Assembly (NCBI GenBank): GCA_017480785.1
Contig: JAFURZ010000013.1
Span: forward strand, 248,001-312,000
DNA length: 64,000 nt
Origin: Bacteroidales bacterium
Lineage (GTDB): Bacteria > Bacteroidota > Bacteroidia > Bacteroidales > P3
Direction: 5' to 3'
The notes under the pieces were generated by a model. The model had not been told where the DNA came from and searched no databases. It worked only from the letters and a program-made list of their open reading frames with translations. Positions 40,926 to 49,904 of this stretch are shown piece by piece (the stretch's first letter is position 1; each line of letters starts with the position of its first letter). The translations under genes and the position numbers were made by a program.

Positions 40926-41777
40926 ATGGAAGCCATGAGAAAGATACTGTCCCTATTGCTGCTCGTCCTGCCGCTGTCGGCCGCCTTCGCACAGCCGACC
41001 TACAGCAACCTCGACACCGTCAGCGAAATACCCTCGCACTACTACGTCCCGTCCTGGTACACCCGCTGCCACTCGTTCCGGGCCGACACCGCCGGCTTTT
41101 ACGACACGGGAGTGTCTTGCCACGACCACAACGGCTTGTTGCAGAACATCATCACCGCCCGCGAGTTCCGCACCGACACCCTCAGGCCTGTTTACGGCAT
41201 GGTGGCGCTGGTGGAGATAGACCCCTTGGCACACCACCAGACCATCCCCGTGCAGAACTCCTCTGCCGGGCGGGCTCCGGAATATCTCAAGCTGTTGCAA
41301 GGCACCGACCCCATCGTCTACTATCCCGGGGGCGACACGATTCAAACGCCACTGGAGGATGTCTTCCCCCGACAAATGACAGTGCTCGACTCGCTCCGTT
41401 GGGACACCGTCACGCCCCGCATCCTGCGTCTGCCCAAGAACATTTTCGCCGTCGACGACACCGACTTCTTCTACTGCTACGCCTACGAGTGCTGGTTCCC
41501 GCAACCCGTCAACGTCGACTCGGTGTTCTACGTGCTCGGCACCTACCGGAGCAACCTCACCACCCTCGAAGGCTACCTCCACTACCCCACCTCCTACTTC
41601 TATATTCGTGAGAAAAGCGATATCCAATGCAATAGATGCACCGAAGAGATTGCATCGAAGGTATTCACGACCGACAATTTCCCCAACCAATTCCCCTTCC
41701 AGTGGCATCAGGACGACATGAGCGGCGCCTTCTTCGGGCTGTTCTACCCCTTCTTCGAGTTGCCCGAAGCTAAATAA
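40926..41777 (+). CDS. Secreted protein C2 of the duplicated module
   Basis: It begins MEAMRKILSLLLLVLPLSAA, a signal peptide nearly identical to C1. The mature region differs from C1 in its first 100 residues, then shares LKLLQGTDPI, LDSLRWDTVTPRILRLPK and DDTDFFYCYAYECWFPQPVN. The last 8 bp overlap the convergent EamA gene. Function unknown. Confidence 0.72.
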   Translation: MEAMRKILSLLLLVLPLSAAFAQPTYSNLDTVSEIPSHYYVPSWYTRCHSFRADTAGFYDTGVSCHDHNGLLQNIITAREFRTDTLRPVYGMVALVEIDPLAHHQTIPVQNSSAGRAPEYLKLLQGTDPIVYYPGGDTIQTPLEDVFPRQMTVLDSLRWDTVTPRILRLPKNIFAVDDTDFFYCYAYECWFPQPVNVDSVFYVLGTYRSNLTTLEGYLHYPTSYFYIREKSDIQCNRCTEEIASKVFTTDNFPNQFPFQWHQDDMSGAFFGLFYPFFELPEAK

Positions 41778-42765
41778 AGAAGAGGCATACACCCGCCACG
41801 CTGATGACGGCGCCGACGACCTCGCGCAGGGCTACCCGCTGGTGGAAAAGCCATGCGGCGGGGGCTATGATGAGCACCGGCGTGAGGGCAAAGAGGGTCT
41901 GGGCGATGCCGGTGGAGGTGTACTGCGTGGCCAGAAGCGAGGCGCTGACGCCAATGAAGGGTCCGAAGACGGTGGCCCCCAGCACGCACCACATGGCACG
42001 CCGGTCGTGGACGGCATGGCTCAGCTTCTGCCGCCAGTCCTTGTTGAACAGCCTCAACAGCAGGAAGAAGCCCATCAGGCCTATGGTGGCACGTATCATA
42101 GTGGCGGCGAAGGGCACGCTGAGGTAGAGCGGCAGGGGGAGCACGGCACCGTCGGGCACCGCCTGGGTGGCGACGCCGGCCGCGGCGATGGCCGCATCGT
42201 AGTGCTGAAGGCCTGTCTTGCTCAGCACAAGTCCAAATCCTTGACAGATACCGGCCACGGCGGCGTAGAAGACACCGCGGCGCGGCAACCGCAGCTGTAG
42301 CGGCGCGGAGTGCCGCGGCTGTCCGTCTCCAGCGCTCCTCTTCCCCAGTATCGAAAGGGCGATGCCTCCAAGGGTGACGACCATGCCCACGAGGGCCAAC
42401 GGACGCATCCGCTCGCCCAGCAGCAGAAAGCCCGTCAGGGCCGCCGTCGGAGCCGAGAGGGTCATAAAAAGCTGGCCGAACCGCGAGCCGATATAGATAT
42501 AGCCCTGCATCAGGCAGTAGTCGCCAATCACATAGCCCACCACACCGCTCAGGAGGAGCCAGAGCCACGTGGAGCCGTCGGCATAGCGGGGCCACGGCAT
42601 GCCCATGGTGAGCCACAAGGTGAGCACCAGCAGGGTGAGCGACATGGTCATGCGCACCACATTGAGCGGCAGCGAGCCCATACGCTTCGACGCCACCTCG
42701 GCAAAAAGGGCCGTCACCGTCCACGAGACGGCGACGCCCAAAGATATCAATTCACCAACGAACAT
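41770..42765 (-). CDS. EamA-family (DMT) transporter
   Basis: The protein of about 331 residues has ten hydrophobic segments in two EamA halves (ISLGVAVSWTVTALFAEVAS near the N-terminus; FYAAVAGICQGFGLVLSKTG at the second repeat). It is typical of drug/metabolite transporters that export small metabolites; the substrate cannot be predicted. I prefer the ATG at 42763-42765 (MFVGEL) over the one 12 bp upstream, but both are possible. The final residues overlap the C2 gene end to end. Confidence 0.85.
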   Translation of the reverse strand: MFVGELISLGVAVSWTVTALFAEVASKRMGSLPLNVVRMTMSLTLLVLTLWLTMGMPWPRYADGSTWLWLLLSGVVGYVIGDYCLMQGYIYIGSRFGQLFMTLSAPTAALTGFLLLGERMRPLALVGMVVTLGGIALSILGKRSAGDGQPRHSAPLQLRLPRRGVFYAAVAGICQGFGLVLSKTGLQHYDAAIAAAGVATQAVPDGAVLPLPLYLSVPFAATMIRATIGLMGFFLLLRLFNKDWRQKLSHAVHDRRAMWCVLGATVFGPFIGVSASLLATQYTSTGIAQTLFALTPVLIIAPAAWLFHQRVALREVVGAVISVAGVCLFFI

Positions 42766-42777
42766 GGAATCTTCCAA

Positions 42778-42808
42778 CTACCCACTACACACTACCCACT
42801 GCACACTA
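42778..42808. repeat. Heptanucleotide repeat between EamA and C69 genes
   Basis: CTACCCA CTACACA CTACCCA CTGCACA CTA shows a 7-bp period. It is the same repeat type as the hairpins inside PNGase F and beta-galactosidase, but here only one arm is present. It overlaps the end of the C69 dipeptidase gene by a few bases. Confidence 0.7.
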
Positions 42809-44383
42809 AAAGCCCATGCCGAACATCTGCCAGTAGGTGGCCTCGAGCTGACGCCAGGCGGCGGTGGTGTTGTCGTAAATCTGGCGGGTGTAGGCGTTGA
42901 GCAGCTTGGTCACCTGCTTGCCCTTGCTGGTAGCCATCACGTCGTCCTCCAACGCCTTCAGCCCACTGAAGGCGGTACCCTCATGGTGCATCACGGCGTT
43001 CATGTGCTGCTTCTTGGTGCGCTGCCAGGCGACGGTGGCCAGCTTGTTGGCCCGACGGTACTGCCAGAGGAGGGCGTCGGGGTCGTACTGGCGCTGGCCG
43101 CAGGTGTTGAACGCCTCCGGCAGCTCGGTGGTGCCGCAGAAGATGGGGATGCGGGGCGACTGGCCGGGGTTGTCGACAGCCATCCAGCAGATGCCGCCCA
43201 CGGCGTCGGGCAGCCAGCCGCGCAACTGGGCCACGAAGGAGTAGGAGCACCAGGCCACGCTGACCGTGCGCCGGAAGTCGATGGTGCCGGGGGCTATCAT
43301 GTTGAGGGTCTGCTGCATGGTCGAGGTGAGCCACGGATTGGCCACAGGGCTGACGACAGTGTCCTTGTAGGTGCTGCCGTCGTCGCGCTTGCGGTCGACC
43401 ACCACCCTCAGGTTGCGGCACATATCCATGTCGGTACCCTCGTAGGTGGAGCGGAGGAGGCGCATCACGTCGGTGACGTCCACCGGCGAGTCGGGCTTGA
43501 TGCTGAAGGGGAGCTCGGGCATGTCGCGCGTGAACCCTTGCGAGGGAGCCAGGGCATTGAAGATGAACCACTCGCGCTCGCGGTAGTTCTTGCCGTGGGC
43601 CCACGAGGTGTTGTAGGCCTTCCAGAAGACAAAGTCGCCCTCGCCGTCCCAGAGGCCGTACTTGCGGGCCACCGCCTCCACGTTGTCTGAGCAGAGGAAG
43701 TAGTCGGGGTTGTTGCGCTGAAGGCGTCCGATGCGGGGTATGTTGCAGCTCACGGCCACGTGGTCGTCGGGCACCCGCTGGGCCACCCACACGCCACCCA
43801 CCTGGTCGCGCCCGCAGCCGATAATCTCCATCTGCCACACCTCGCGGCGGTCGGCGATGGTGATGCATTCACCCCCGTCGGCATAGCCATACTTGGCCAC
43901 CAGCTTGCCGATGAGCTGGATGGCCTCGCGGGCCGTCGTGCAGCGCTGCAGGGCCACCCGCTCCAGCTCCTCGATGAGGAACATCGCGTCGGGGTTCACC
44001 AGCGTGTCGGGCCCTCCAAAGGTGCTCTCGCCCATGGCCAGCTGATGCTCGTTCAGGCAGGGGTAGGCCGTGTTCAGGTAGGCATAGGTGTGCGACGCCT
44101 CGGGAATCGTGCCGGCCACCTTGATACCCACCGTGTCGTCCTTCCCCATCGTGTGCATAGTCCCCTTGCGCACAAGGTGCTTGGTGCCCTTGTCATGGTC
44201 GGCGGCCGGTTCGACAGTCATCCACGTGCGGTAGCGGCCGTCGCAGGTGTGCGACGTGATGACGCTCCCGTCGGTCGAGGCCCGCCGCCCCACCATGATG
44301 GAGGTGCAGCTCTCTTTCGTGTTCACCTGTGCCGCCGCCACAAGGGGCAGCACCCAAAGGACCAGTGTAAATATGCGTTTCAT
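42806..44383 (-). CDS. C69-family secreted dipeptidase
   Basis: The start is ATG 44383 (MKRIFTLVLWVLPLVAAAQV), a signal peptide; upstream codons read into the MITE-like element. Right after it comes KESCTSIMVGRRASTDGS, where the Cys (residue 26) aligns with the N-terminal nucleophile of peptidase family C69 (PepD). Other family landmarks are LAMGESTFGGPDTL, ADGGECITIADRREVWQMEI and a C-terminal helical region (QVTKLLNAYTRQIYDNTTAA). These enzymes cut dipeptides; Bacteroidales homologues are periplasmic. Single gene. Confidence 0.88.
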   Translation of the reverse strand: MKRIFTLVLWVLPLVAAAQVNTKESCTSIMVGRRASTDGSVITSHTCDGRYRTWMTVEPAADHDKGTKHLVRKGTMHTMGKDDTVGIKVAGTIPEASHTYAYLNTAYPCLNEHQLAMGESTFGGPDTLVNPDAMFLIEELERVALQRCTTAREAIQLIGKLVAKYGYADGGECITIADRREVWQMEIIGCGRDQVGGVWVAQRVPDDHVAVSCNIPRIGRLQRNNPDYFLCSDNVEAVARKYGLWDGEGDFVFWKAYNTSWAHGKNYREREWFIFNALAPSQGFTRDMPELPFSIKPDSPVDVTDVMRLLRSTYEGTDMDMCRNLRVVVDRKRDDGSTYKDTVVSPVANPWLTSTMQQTLNMIAPGTIDFRRTVSVAWCSYSFVAQLRGWLPDAVGGICWMAVDNPGQSPRIPIFCGTTELPEAFNTCGQRQYDPDALLWQYRRANKLATVAWQRTKKQHMNAVMHHEGTAFSGLKALEDDVMATSKGKQVTKLLNAYTRQIYDNTTAAWRQLEATYWQMFGMGF

Positions 44384-44454
44384 CTGTTGCTTTTCTATAA
44401 TTGACAATGGTAACGGGGACGAGGGGGCTTTTATTGTGTCGCACCCGCACAATA

Positions 44455-44720
44455 ATACATCGCGCACGACCTAATTATGATTTCCAGCATGCTTTTCGCA
44501 GGGCAGTCCAGATTGCCACCCCCTCGGCACGGCAAACTGCCCCAAAACAACCTTCGCCTGATTTCCAACCACTTAACATCAAACACGACTCAACAACATG
44601 ATTAATACGACATTAGTCCGACTGCAGTCGGACCATCCTCGGAGTTGTGTCGGAGTTGTTACGGAGATGTTACGGAGTTGACCCGAAGGCATCCTCCCGA
44701 TAGGTCGCGCGCGACCTAAT
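44455..44720. mobile_element. MITE-like element, copy 3
   Basis: The left end ATACATCGCGCACGACCTAA (44455) is the reverse complement of the right end of copy 2. The right end is the perfect palindrome AGGTCGCGCGCGACCT (44702-44717). TCCGACTGCAGTCGGA at 44617-44632 and the following CATCCTCGGAGTTG-GTCGGAGTTGTTACGGAG stretch match copy 2. It fills the gap between the C69 and Nudix genes (44384-44759); no gene is seen there. Confidence 0.65.
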
Positions 44721-44759
44721 TCACATGCCGACGGGTGCACGGCCGGCCTCCCGCCCGCC

Positions 44760-45185
44760 TCAGTCCCTCGGGCAAGGCGTCGCCGAAAAAATATATTTTG
44801 GACTGTCGGGGTTGACGAGCTCCCGGTCCGCCGGCAGCCATTCCACCCCCCGCAACTCGTCGGGAGCCAGCCAGCGTGCCGCCTCGTGCTCCTTCAGCGT
44901 CAGGCTGCCGCTCTCCACGCGGCACCAGTAGCAGTGCATCGTCAGGTGGAACTGCGGGTAGTCCCACTCCACGGTGTCCGCCAGCCGTCCGACGGCGATG
45001 CGCGTCTCCAGCTCCTCCCATATCTCGCGCCGCAGGGCCTCCTCAGGCGTCTCGCCGGGCTCCATCTTCCCGCCGGGAAACTCCCACCAGCCGCGCCACT
45101 CGCCGTAGCCCCGCTGGGTGGCGAAGATGCGCCCCGCCCCGTCGTGGATGATGGCCGCTACGACCTCGATGCGTTTCATGTTCAT
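44760..45185 (-). CDS. Nudix hydrolase, MutT-like
   Basis: The 141-residue protein carries a full Nudix box, GGKMEPGETPEEALRREI then WEELE (about residues 40-62), with the expected Gly, Glu, Arg and Glu residues. It also has the MutT-like RGYGEWRGWWEFPGG entry and a C-terminal WLAPDEL. This composition fits (d)CTP or 8-oxo-dGTP diphosphatases that clean the nucleotide pool. The start overlaps the TSCPD gene stop as ATGA, so the two are co-translated. Confidence 0.88.
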   Translation of the reverse strand: MNMKRIEVVAAIIHDGAGRIFATQRGYGEWRGWWEFPGGKMEPGETPEEALRREIWEELETRIAVGRLADTVEWDYPQFHLTMHCYWCRVESGSLTLKEHEAARWLAPDELRGVEWLPADRELVNPDSPKYIFSATPCPRD

Positions 45186-45436
45186 TGCCGTTTCAGTTGT
45201 TCCAGGGCGCGGCAGAGCTGGTCGGGGCAGGAGGTGGGCTTGCCGCCGCAGCGGATGCCGTCGAGGCGGGCTATCACGTCGTCGATCTTCTGGCCCGTCA
45301 CCAGCCGGCAGATGCCCTGCAGGTTGCCGTCGCAGCCGCCTAGGAACTGCACGCTGCGGATGGTGCCGTCCTCGTCTGCCGCCACGTCGATCATCACCGA
45401 GCAGGTGCCCTGCGTTGGGTATTGTATGTGTTTCAT
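45182..45436 (-). CDS. TSCPD-domain protein (TIGR03905-like)
   Basis: The start is ATG 45436 (MKHIQYPTQGTCSVMIDVAA), giving 84 residues. It has FLGGCDGNLQGICRLVTGQK and the eponymous CGGKPTSCPDQLCRAL, the conserved Cys-containing TSCPD signature also found at the C-terminus of some vitamin B12-dependent ribonucleotide reductases. Stand-alone copies are common in anaerobes; function unproven. It precedes the Nudix gene with a 4-bp overlap. Confidence 0.88.
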   Translation of the reverse strand: MKHIQYPTQGTCSVMIDVAADEDGTIRSVQFLGGCDGNLQGICRLVTGQKIDDVIARLDGIRCGGKPTSCPDQLCRALEQLKRQ

Positions 45437-45477
45437 TTGGGGTGTAATATGCAATTATTATTGCGATGGGAAATGTA

Positions 45478-47577
45478 TTATATCTCCTCTATTCCGATGG
45501 ATTTCAAATACTCGTATGTGCCGTCATAGAACTCGGGTAGGCGTGTGTGGTCGTTGGCATTGCCTTCGGGCACGCAGATTATCATGCCTTGCCGGGCACG
45601 GGTCATCAATACACGATAGGCATTCAACTGATACATTTGCGCGTCGCGCTGGCGGATTTTGTTCCACTTACTGCCCTTGAACGCATTATGATCCCAGCCA
45701 GAAGGAGTGTACCTGAAATCGCCGTCCCAGACGAGGCATGTCCAATCGAGCTCGAGACCTTGAATGTCAAATTCGGTAGCGGCATCCTCAAGGAAAAGCG
45801 ATGAGCGGACATCCGTCTTGTCGGCCAGGAACCAATGTTCTACGTCGGGCTGCAAGCGGACATCAATGGCCAGCGGTTTAAGTCGATACGCTTGTGACGA
45901 CACGACAATACCGTATCGCTCGGAGCCACGGGCTTTTTGTTCGAGCCACTGTTTTGCTCTGTCGAGGTCTCTTGTTAGGTATAGTGGATATCTATCTTTG
46001 AATTCCTGATAAAATGCTCGAGCCTGTTCAACATTCCTATCCAAAACGTGATGTACAAAGTTGGATAGTTTTTCGGCGCGGAATGACCTCATGGAGACGG
46101 CCAAGTGTAGTTGCTCTACTTGCTGTACATTCTTGTTGTTAGCAACCAGCTCGGCAACAATTCCCTCCGCATATTCCTTATCAGTTAGGTGCTTGGATAT
46201 ATATACTTTCCAATCGGGGAATGTCTCGTTCATCGCACGAATCCACTCGCCAATGCCAGCCTCGCCGGTATTGATTTCCTGGCCGCCTCCGACAAGGCAG
46301 ACAATAACCGCCCAGTCTTTGCGTAAATCGAGAGACCATATCAGGAACTCGGCTTCGGACATCGGGAAGTCCGGCACTTTTTTCATCCCTCCACGACTGC
46401 CACCCTTGGCCAGCCACCCAGCCAGGTGTTCCAAATCCCAGCTTCGCTGCGCTTCGTCAAAGATAGCCACATGCTCCACCTCACCATGACCAGCAGTCTT
46501 GTGTGCTACCGATTTAGTCTCATCGATCTCTAGGCGACCGTTCTCTATTGGAAGCTTGATCTTTGCCAGCATGTTAGAACGGTAGCGATGGATGATTTGG
46601 ATGAACTGCGATACCTCGCGTTTTGCATCCGTGATATTGCATTTATTGCCTCTCTCACGTTCTTTGCGTTGTTTGTCTTTTGCCAATGTTGCTGTGAGAA
46701 CCTTAACAAGAGGACCATTACCAGAGAGGTAAACGGCAAGATTCCGCTCTTCTTCGGGCGCATTCTCTTCTTTCAGCGATTGTTGAATGGCGACATTCAA
46801 TCCCACAAGAGTCTTACCAGCCCCGGGGACACCCGTAACGAAACAAATGCTCTTTTCTCCATTCTGTTTGCTCTTCTGGATTACATCCAGCACAAATTGG
46901 GTCGTTTCTTCCAACGCAGCGCCAGCAGCCTCATGGCGTGTGATATCCTCTACCGAATGTGATTGATAGAGTGCGCTGGCTGCCTCGATGATGGTTGGTG
47001 TCGGTGAGTATCTGCTGATGACCCACTGTGCAAAATCACTTTCTTTTGACGGTTGGGCGTTCTCATTCTCAATCACTCGGTCGATGAGTTCCTGCAGAGT
47101 GTCGGCATTTGACAGGAGCGGATTGTATATTTTGTCGTCGTAAACTGAGAATGCCAGTTTATGACTAACCGTTTTTGCCTCTGTCGCCACAAGAATGGGG
47201 ACAATAACGCAATGATGGCTTGCTTGATGAAAATTCTTCAAATCAAGCGCATAATCCATCACTTGCTCCATATCGGACTGAAGATAATCCCTTTGGCCGG
47301 CTTTAAATTCTATGACAAACACAATACCCCTAAGCAGCAACACCGTGTCGATACGCTTACCAAGTCGGGGGATGGAATATTCAAAAATGATTTCGGCATA
47401 CTCTTCCTTCCATGGTGCCAAGACCTGCTTCAATACATCTATTTCCTCACTCCAAGCATACTTCTGTTCTGCCACACTGTCTCCTTCATCCCTCAATGCA
47501 ATCTGACCGAATATTTCATCTTTCGTCGCATTGATGAATTCCTGAATGGTGGCTTTGTAAAAGTATCTATTTGTCAT
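45478..47577 (-). CDS. DUF2075 helicase with an N-terminal nuclease-like region
   Basis: The 699-residue protein is a DUF2075 (Schlafen-group-like) superfamily 1 ATPase. Walker A is VTGVPGAGKTLVGLNVA, Walker B HVAIFDEAQRSWD, later motifs VCLVGGGQEINTGEAGI, and the C-terminal LNAYRVLMTRARQGMIICVP is the helicase motif VI region. Residues about 70-95 (SIPRLGKRIDTVLLLRGIVF then VIEFKAG) form a PD-(D/E)xK-like Asp...ExK pattern. Such proteins occur in defence islands and near restriction systems. It stands alone here, followed by the TSCPD/Nudix pair after 41 bp. Confidence 0.85.
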   Translation of the reverse strand: MTNRYFYKATIQEFINATKDEIFGQIALRDEGDSVAEQKYAWSEEIDVLKQVLAPWKEEYAEIIFEYSIPRLGKRIDTVLLLRGIVFVIEFKAGQRDYLQSDMEQVMDYALDLKNFHQASHHCVIVPILVATEAKTVSHKLAFSVYDDKIYNPLLSNADTLQELIDRVIENENAQPSKESDFAQWVISRYSPTPTIIEAASALYQSHSVEDITRHEAAGAALEETTQFVLDVIQKSKQNGEKSICFVTGVPGAGKTLVGLNVAIQQSLKEENAPEEERNLAVYLSGNGPLVKVLTATLAKDKQRKERERGNKCNITDAKREVSQFIQIIHRYRSNMLAKIKLPIENGRLEIDETKSVAHKTAGHGEVEHVAIFDEAQRSWDLEHLAGWLAKGGSRGGMKKVPDFPMSEAEFLIWSLDLRKDWAVIVCLVGGGQEINTGEAGIGEWIRAMNETFPDWKVYISKHLTDKEYAEGIVAELVANNKNVQQVEQLHLAVSMRSFRAEKLSNFVHHVLDRNVEQARAFYQEFKDRYPLYLTRDLDRAKQWLEQKARGSERYGIVVSSQAYRLKPLAIDVRLQPDVEHWFLADKTDVRSSLFLEDAATEFDIQGLELDWTCLVWDGDFRYTPSGWDHNAFKGSKWNKIRQRDAQMYQLNAYRVLMTRARQGMIICVPEGNANDHTRLPEFYDGTYEYLKSIGIEEI

Positions 47578-47757
47578 ATTTCACCAGATTGTTAATGGTT
47601 GTGACAACGTGCCTGTAATCAGGTATTATTGTCCAATTCGCTTACATACACGCATTTTGCCCTACAGATTCATTGTTTGGAACCCATCAGTGCCCGCAAA
47701 AAAATCTATGAATGCGTATTTATTCTTCGGAATAATTGGAACTTCACAATATGGTTT

Positions 47758-47884
47758 TTATTTTACAATAGTATAGCCCACATTTTTTAGGCCAAATTTA
47801 TCACCCAACTCATCAACTAACGACTCTAGCAATTCTTCATTGATTCCTTTGATTGTTGCAAATGGGTTAATTTTTTTTATCTTT
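47758..47884 (-). pseudogene. Short coding remnant after the nuclease-like gene
   Basis: A minus-strand frame reads KINPFATIKGINEELLESLV then DELGDKFGLKNVGYTIVK and a TAA at 47758-47760, with natural codon character but no ATG. The frame is blocked upstream by a stop overlapping the end of the nuclease-like gene. It is either a frame-shifted C-terminus of that gene or the tail of a lost gene. The rest of 47578-47757 holds nothing I can identify. Confidence 0.45.
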
Positions 47885-48791
47885 ATTTATATCTGGCAAT
47901 TACCGCCTCATTCCATCTCTTTATTTCTTCCATTATTCCATTATCTATTTGTTTGGGGAGCCAATTCATCAATCTACACCTATCAAAAATAAATCCCTTT
48001 GACTGAATCGACAGTTTGTCCCATTTCTGCGATGGAATAGTATCACTCAACATGTAAATGGAAATCGGAGTAAAAATAAACCTTGGAATTAAATATAAAT
48101 CAAATGTTTCCGGGCACATCATGCCTAATACCGAAGACCAAGACGTGCCTGTCTTACATTGGCCAAATCCAATAAATTGGCCTTTTTTTCCATCTTTAAA
48201 AGGAATAAAAGCATACAAGTCAATGCCGCCATCTTTTTGAGTGGGTTCTATTGCATCTTCCCTGAGAGAATAACCTTTTTCCCCGATATCAGAAAGCAGC
48301 CTTTTTAATTTGTCCTTAAATGATTCGGAGAGACCGCTTCCAGTTCCAAACACAGAAACATGAGAATCCTCTCCAAAATAGTTCTTTAAAATACAAGCAG
48401 ACAATCTTTCAAACAGCAAAGTTCCGTCTATTCCATCTGCAATACGTTGTGTATTCATTTTTTCTCTCGTGGCCAACAAAAGGAATGTGTAGACTGATGA
48501 GATATCCCCATTTGATGTTTGGAACTGAATCGTGTTTGCATTAGCAAAAAACGGATAATTTCCTGCGCACCAGCTGCTTCTTAAGTCAATTATTCCTAAA
48601 GATTCTGACAGTGCATTATTGTTAATTTCATCTACATCTTCTTCGTTTTCATCAGCGATTCCCATTTCTTGTGCGATAGAAACGATGGAACATGAATGGG
48701 TAGGGCTAAACAGGCATTCCAACTCCAAATTGTCTGCCATTTCATCGCGCTGCATGTTGACATTGTAATCAAGGAATAGTGGATTGTCCAT
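47883..48791 (-). CDS. Restriction-endonuclease-like protein
   Basis: The protein has about 302 residues from the ATG at 48789-48791; a GTG one codon earlier is also possible. The C-terminal half has a PD-(D/E)xK-like core: TQKDGGIDLYAFIPFKDGKK then GQFIGFGQCKTGTSW, with Asp in one strand and Gln-x-Lys in the next (Gln replaces the usual Glu). This is a known variant in REase-fold enzymes. The gene directly follows the ParB-like gene (no gap) and the D12 methylase, so it is the probable cutting subunit of a restriction-modification-like operon. Target sequence unknown. Confidence 0.65.
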   Translation of the reverse strand: MDNPLFLDYNVNMQRDEMADNLELECLFSPTHSCSIVSIAQEMGIADENEEDVDEINNNALSESLGIIDLRSSWCAGNYPFFANANTIQFQTSNGDISSVYTFLLLATREKMNTQRIADGIDGTLLFERLSACILKNYFGEDSHVSVFGTGSGLSESFKDKLKRLLSDIGEKGYSLREDAIEPTQKDGGIDLYAFIPFKDGKKGQFIGFGQCKTGTSWSSVLGMMCPETFDLYLIPRFIFTPISIYMLSDTIPSQKWDKLSIQSKGFIFDRCRLMNWLPKQIDNGIMEEIKRWNEAVIARYK

Positions 48792-48794
48792 CAC

Positions 48795-49901
48795 TCAATC
48801 TATTGTGCGTTTGTCAGACTTATTTGGGTTCTTTATGGCCTCGTATTTTACCTTCATACTATCAAACAGAACTTCTGCTGAATCGGCCACATCTTTTGCT
48901 AATTGCAGGTCGTCCCTATTTCCATCGTAGAAAGACATTTTTGCCAAGGCGTTTTCTATTTTCATTTTAGCTTCTGCCATGGCACGTCGCAACAGTTCTT
49001 TCCCATCTTCACTAGTGTCATAGGCTACAGCTAAATCTCGTGTGGATTTTAGTAACTCGATTGCTTCTGCATCCTGCAAAACCTGATTTAACTGTATTAA
49101 ATCAGGGTTTTGTGTTGTAATAACAGGCGCTATATTCTGGCTTCTGCTTCCGAAGAGCCACAGCATCACATTCTCAAGCTGTTTCAAGTGTGTAGAAGGA
49201 ACTAATGGCAATTCATCACTACCATCCATTCCCAAATATTTCATGAAGCCGGTATATGGGAGTGCCGTATAAAGATGTGAAAAATAAATCCTTTTATTGT
49301 AAATGTCGTCTATTTTGAATTCTGTCTCCTGGTCGGCTTGTTCAAGAACCATCAACCCTCTAAATAGCCTACGTACTGTATTCTTTGAGTCACCAATCTG
49401 GTTCGCGATTTCATCCAAAGTCGCATGGTATTCATTGTGAACCAGTGCTATATATTGAGCTTTTGCATAAGAATTCCATTTTACCGCACCCTTTACGTGC
49501 TTGAATCCAATATAACGCCATGCCTCTTCTCTGTTTTCCACAATGACAATTGGAATATTGTTCTCCAAGTCGGTCCGGAGAGAATCGCTAATTCTCTCAA
49601 CATATTGGCCCATACCTTTAATACCTTCAGGATGAAGAATTGATTTTACTGCGGCCAACCTTCTATTTCCCTCAATTACTATTTTCTGGCCTCTCTCTTC
49701 TACAACATATAAAGGTTCGCTTTCAAAAAAACCATTAGCAAGAATAGACATGACCAATTCATCAATAGCCATATCTGCCCATAGTAACTTCAATATTTCA
49801 GACTCTGAGGTCCGACTGGAATATTCGGCCAAACGAGGGTTCTGAGGGTCGAAGTGTAGCTCGCTTGCTTTGGATGTTTGCATTCTTGCCATATATTGCA
49901 T
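48795..49901 (-). CDS. ParB/Srx-domain protein of the methylase operon
   Basis: The 368-residue protein begins with a ParB-type N-domain: SELHFDPQNPRLAEYSSRT, MAIDELVMSILANGFFESEP, then IVIEGNRRLAAVKSI, the GxRR-type nucleotide-binding box. Next comes a helix-turn-helix stretch (LDEIANQIGDSKNTVRRLFR) and a helical C-terminal half. ParB-fold proteins can act as CTPases or nucleases. It is encoded 3 bp after the D12 methylase and abuts the nuclease-like gene, so it is probably a specificity or effector subunit of the same system. Confidence 0.75.
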   Translation of the reverse strand: MQYMARMQTSKASELHFDPQNPRLAEYSSRTSESEILKLLWADMAIDELVMSILANGFFESEPLYVVEERGQKIVIEGNRRLAAVKSILHPEGIKGMGQYVERISDSLRTDLENNIPIVIVENREEAWRYIGFKHVKGAVKWNSYAKAQYIALVHNEYHATLDEIANQIGDSKNTVRRLFRGLMVLEQADQETEFKIDDIYNKRIYFSHLYTALPYTGFMKYLGMDGSDELPLVPSTHLKQLENVMLWLFGSRSQNIAPVITTQNPDLIQLNQVLQDAEAIELLKSTRDLAVAYDTSEDGKELLRRAMAEAKMKIENALAKMSFYDGNRDDLQLAKDVADSAEVLFDSMKVKYEAIKNPNKSDKRTID

Positions 49902-49904
49902 TAT

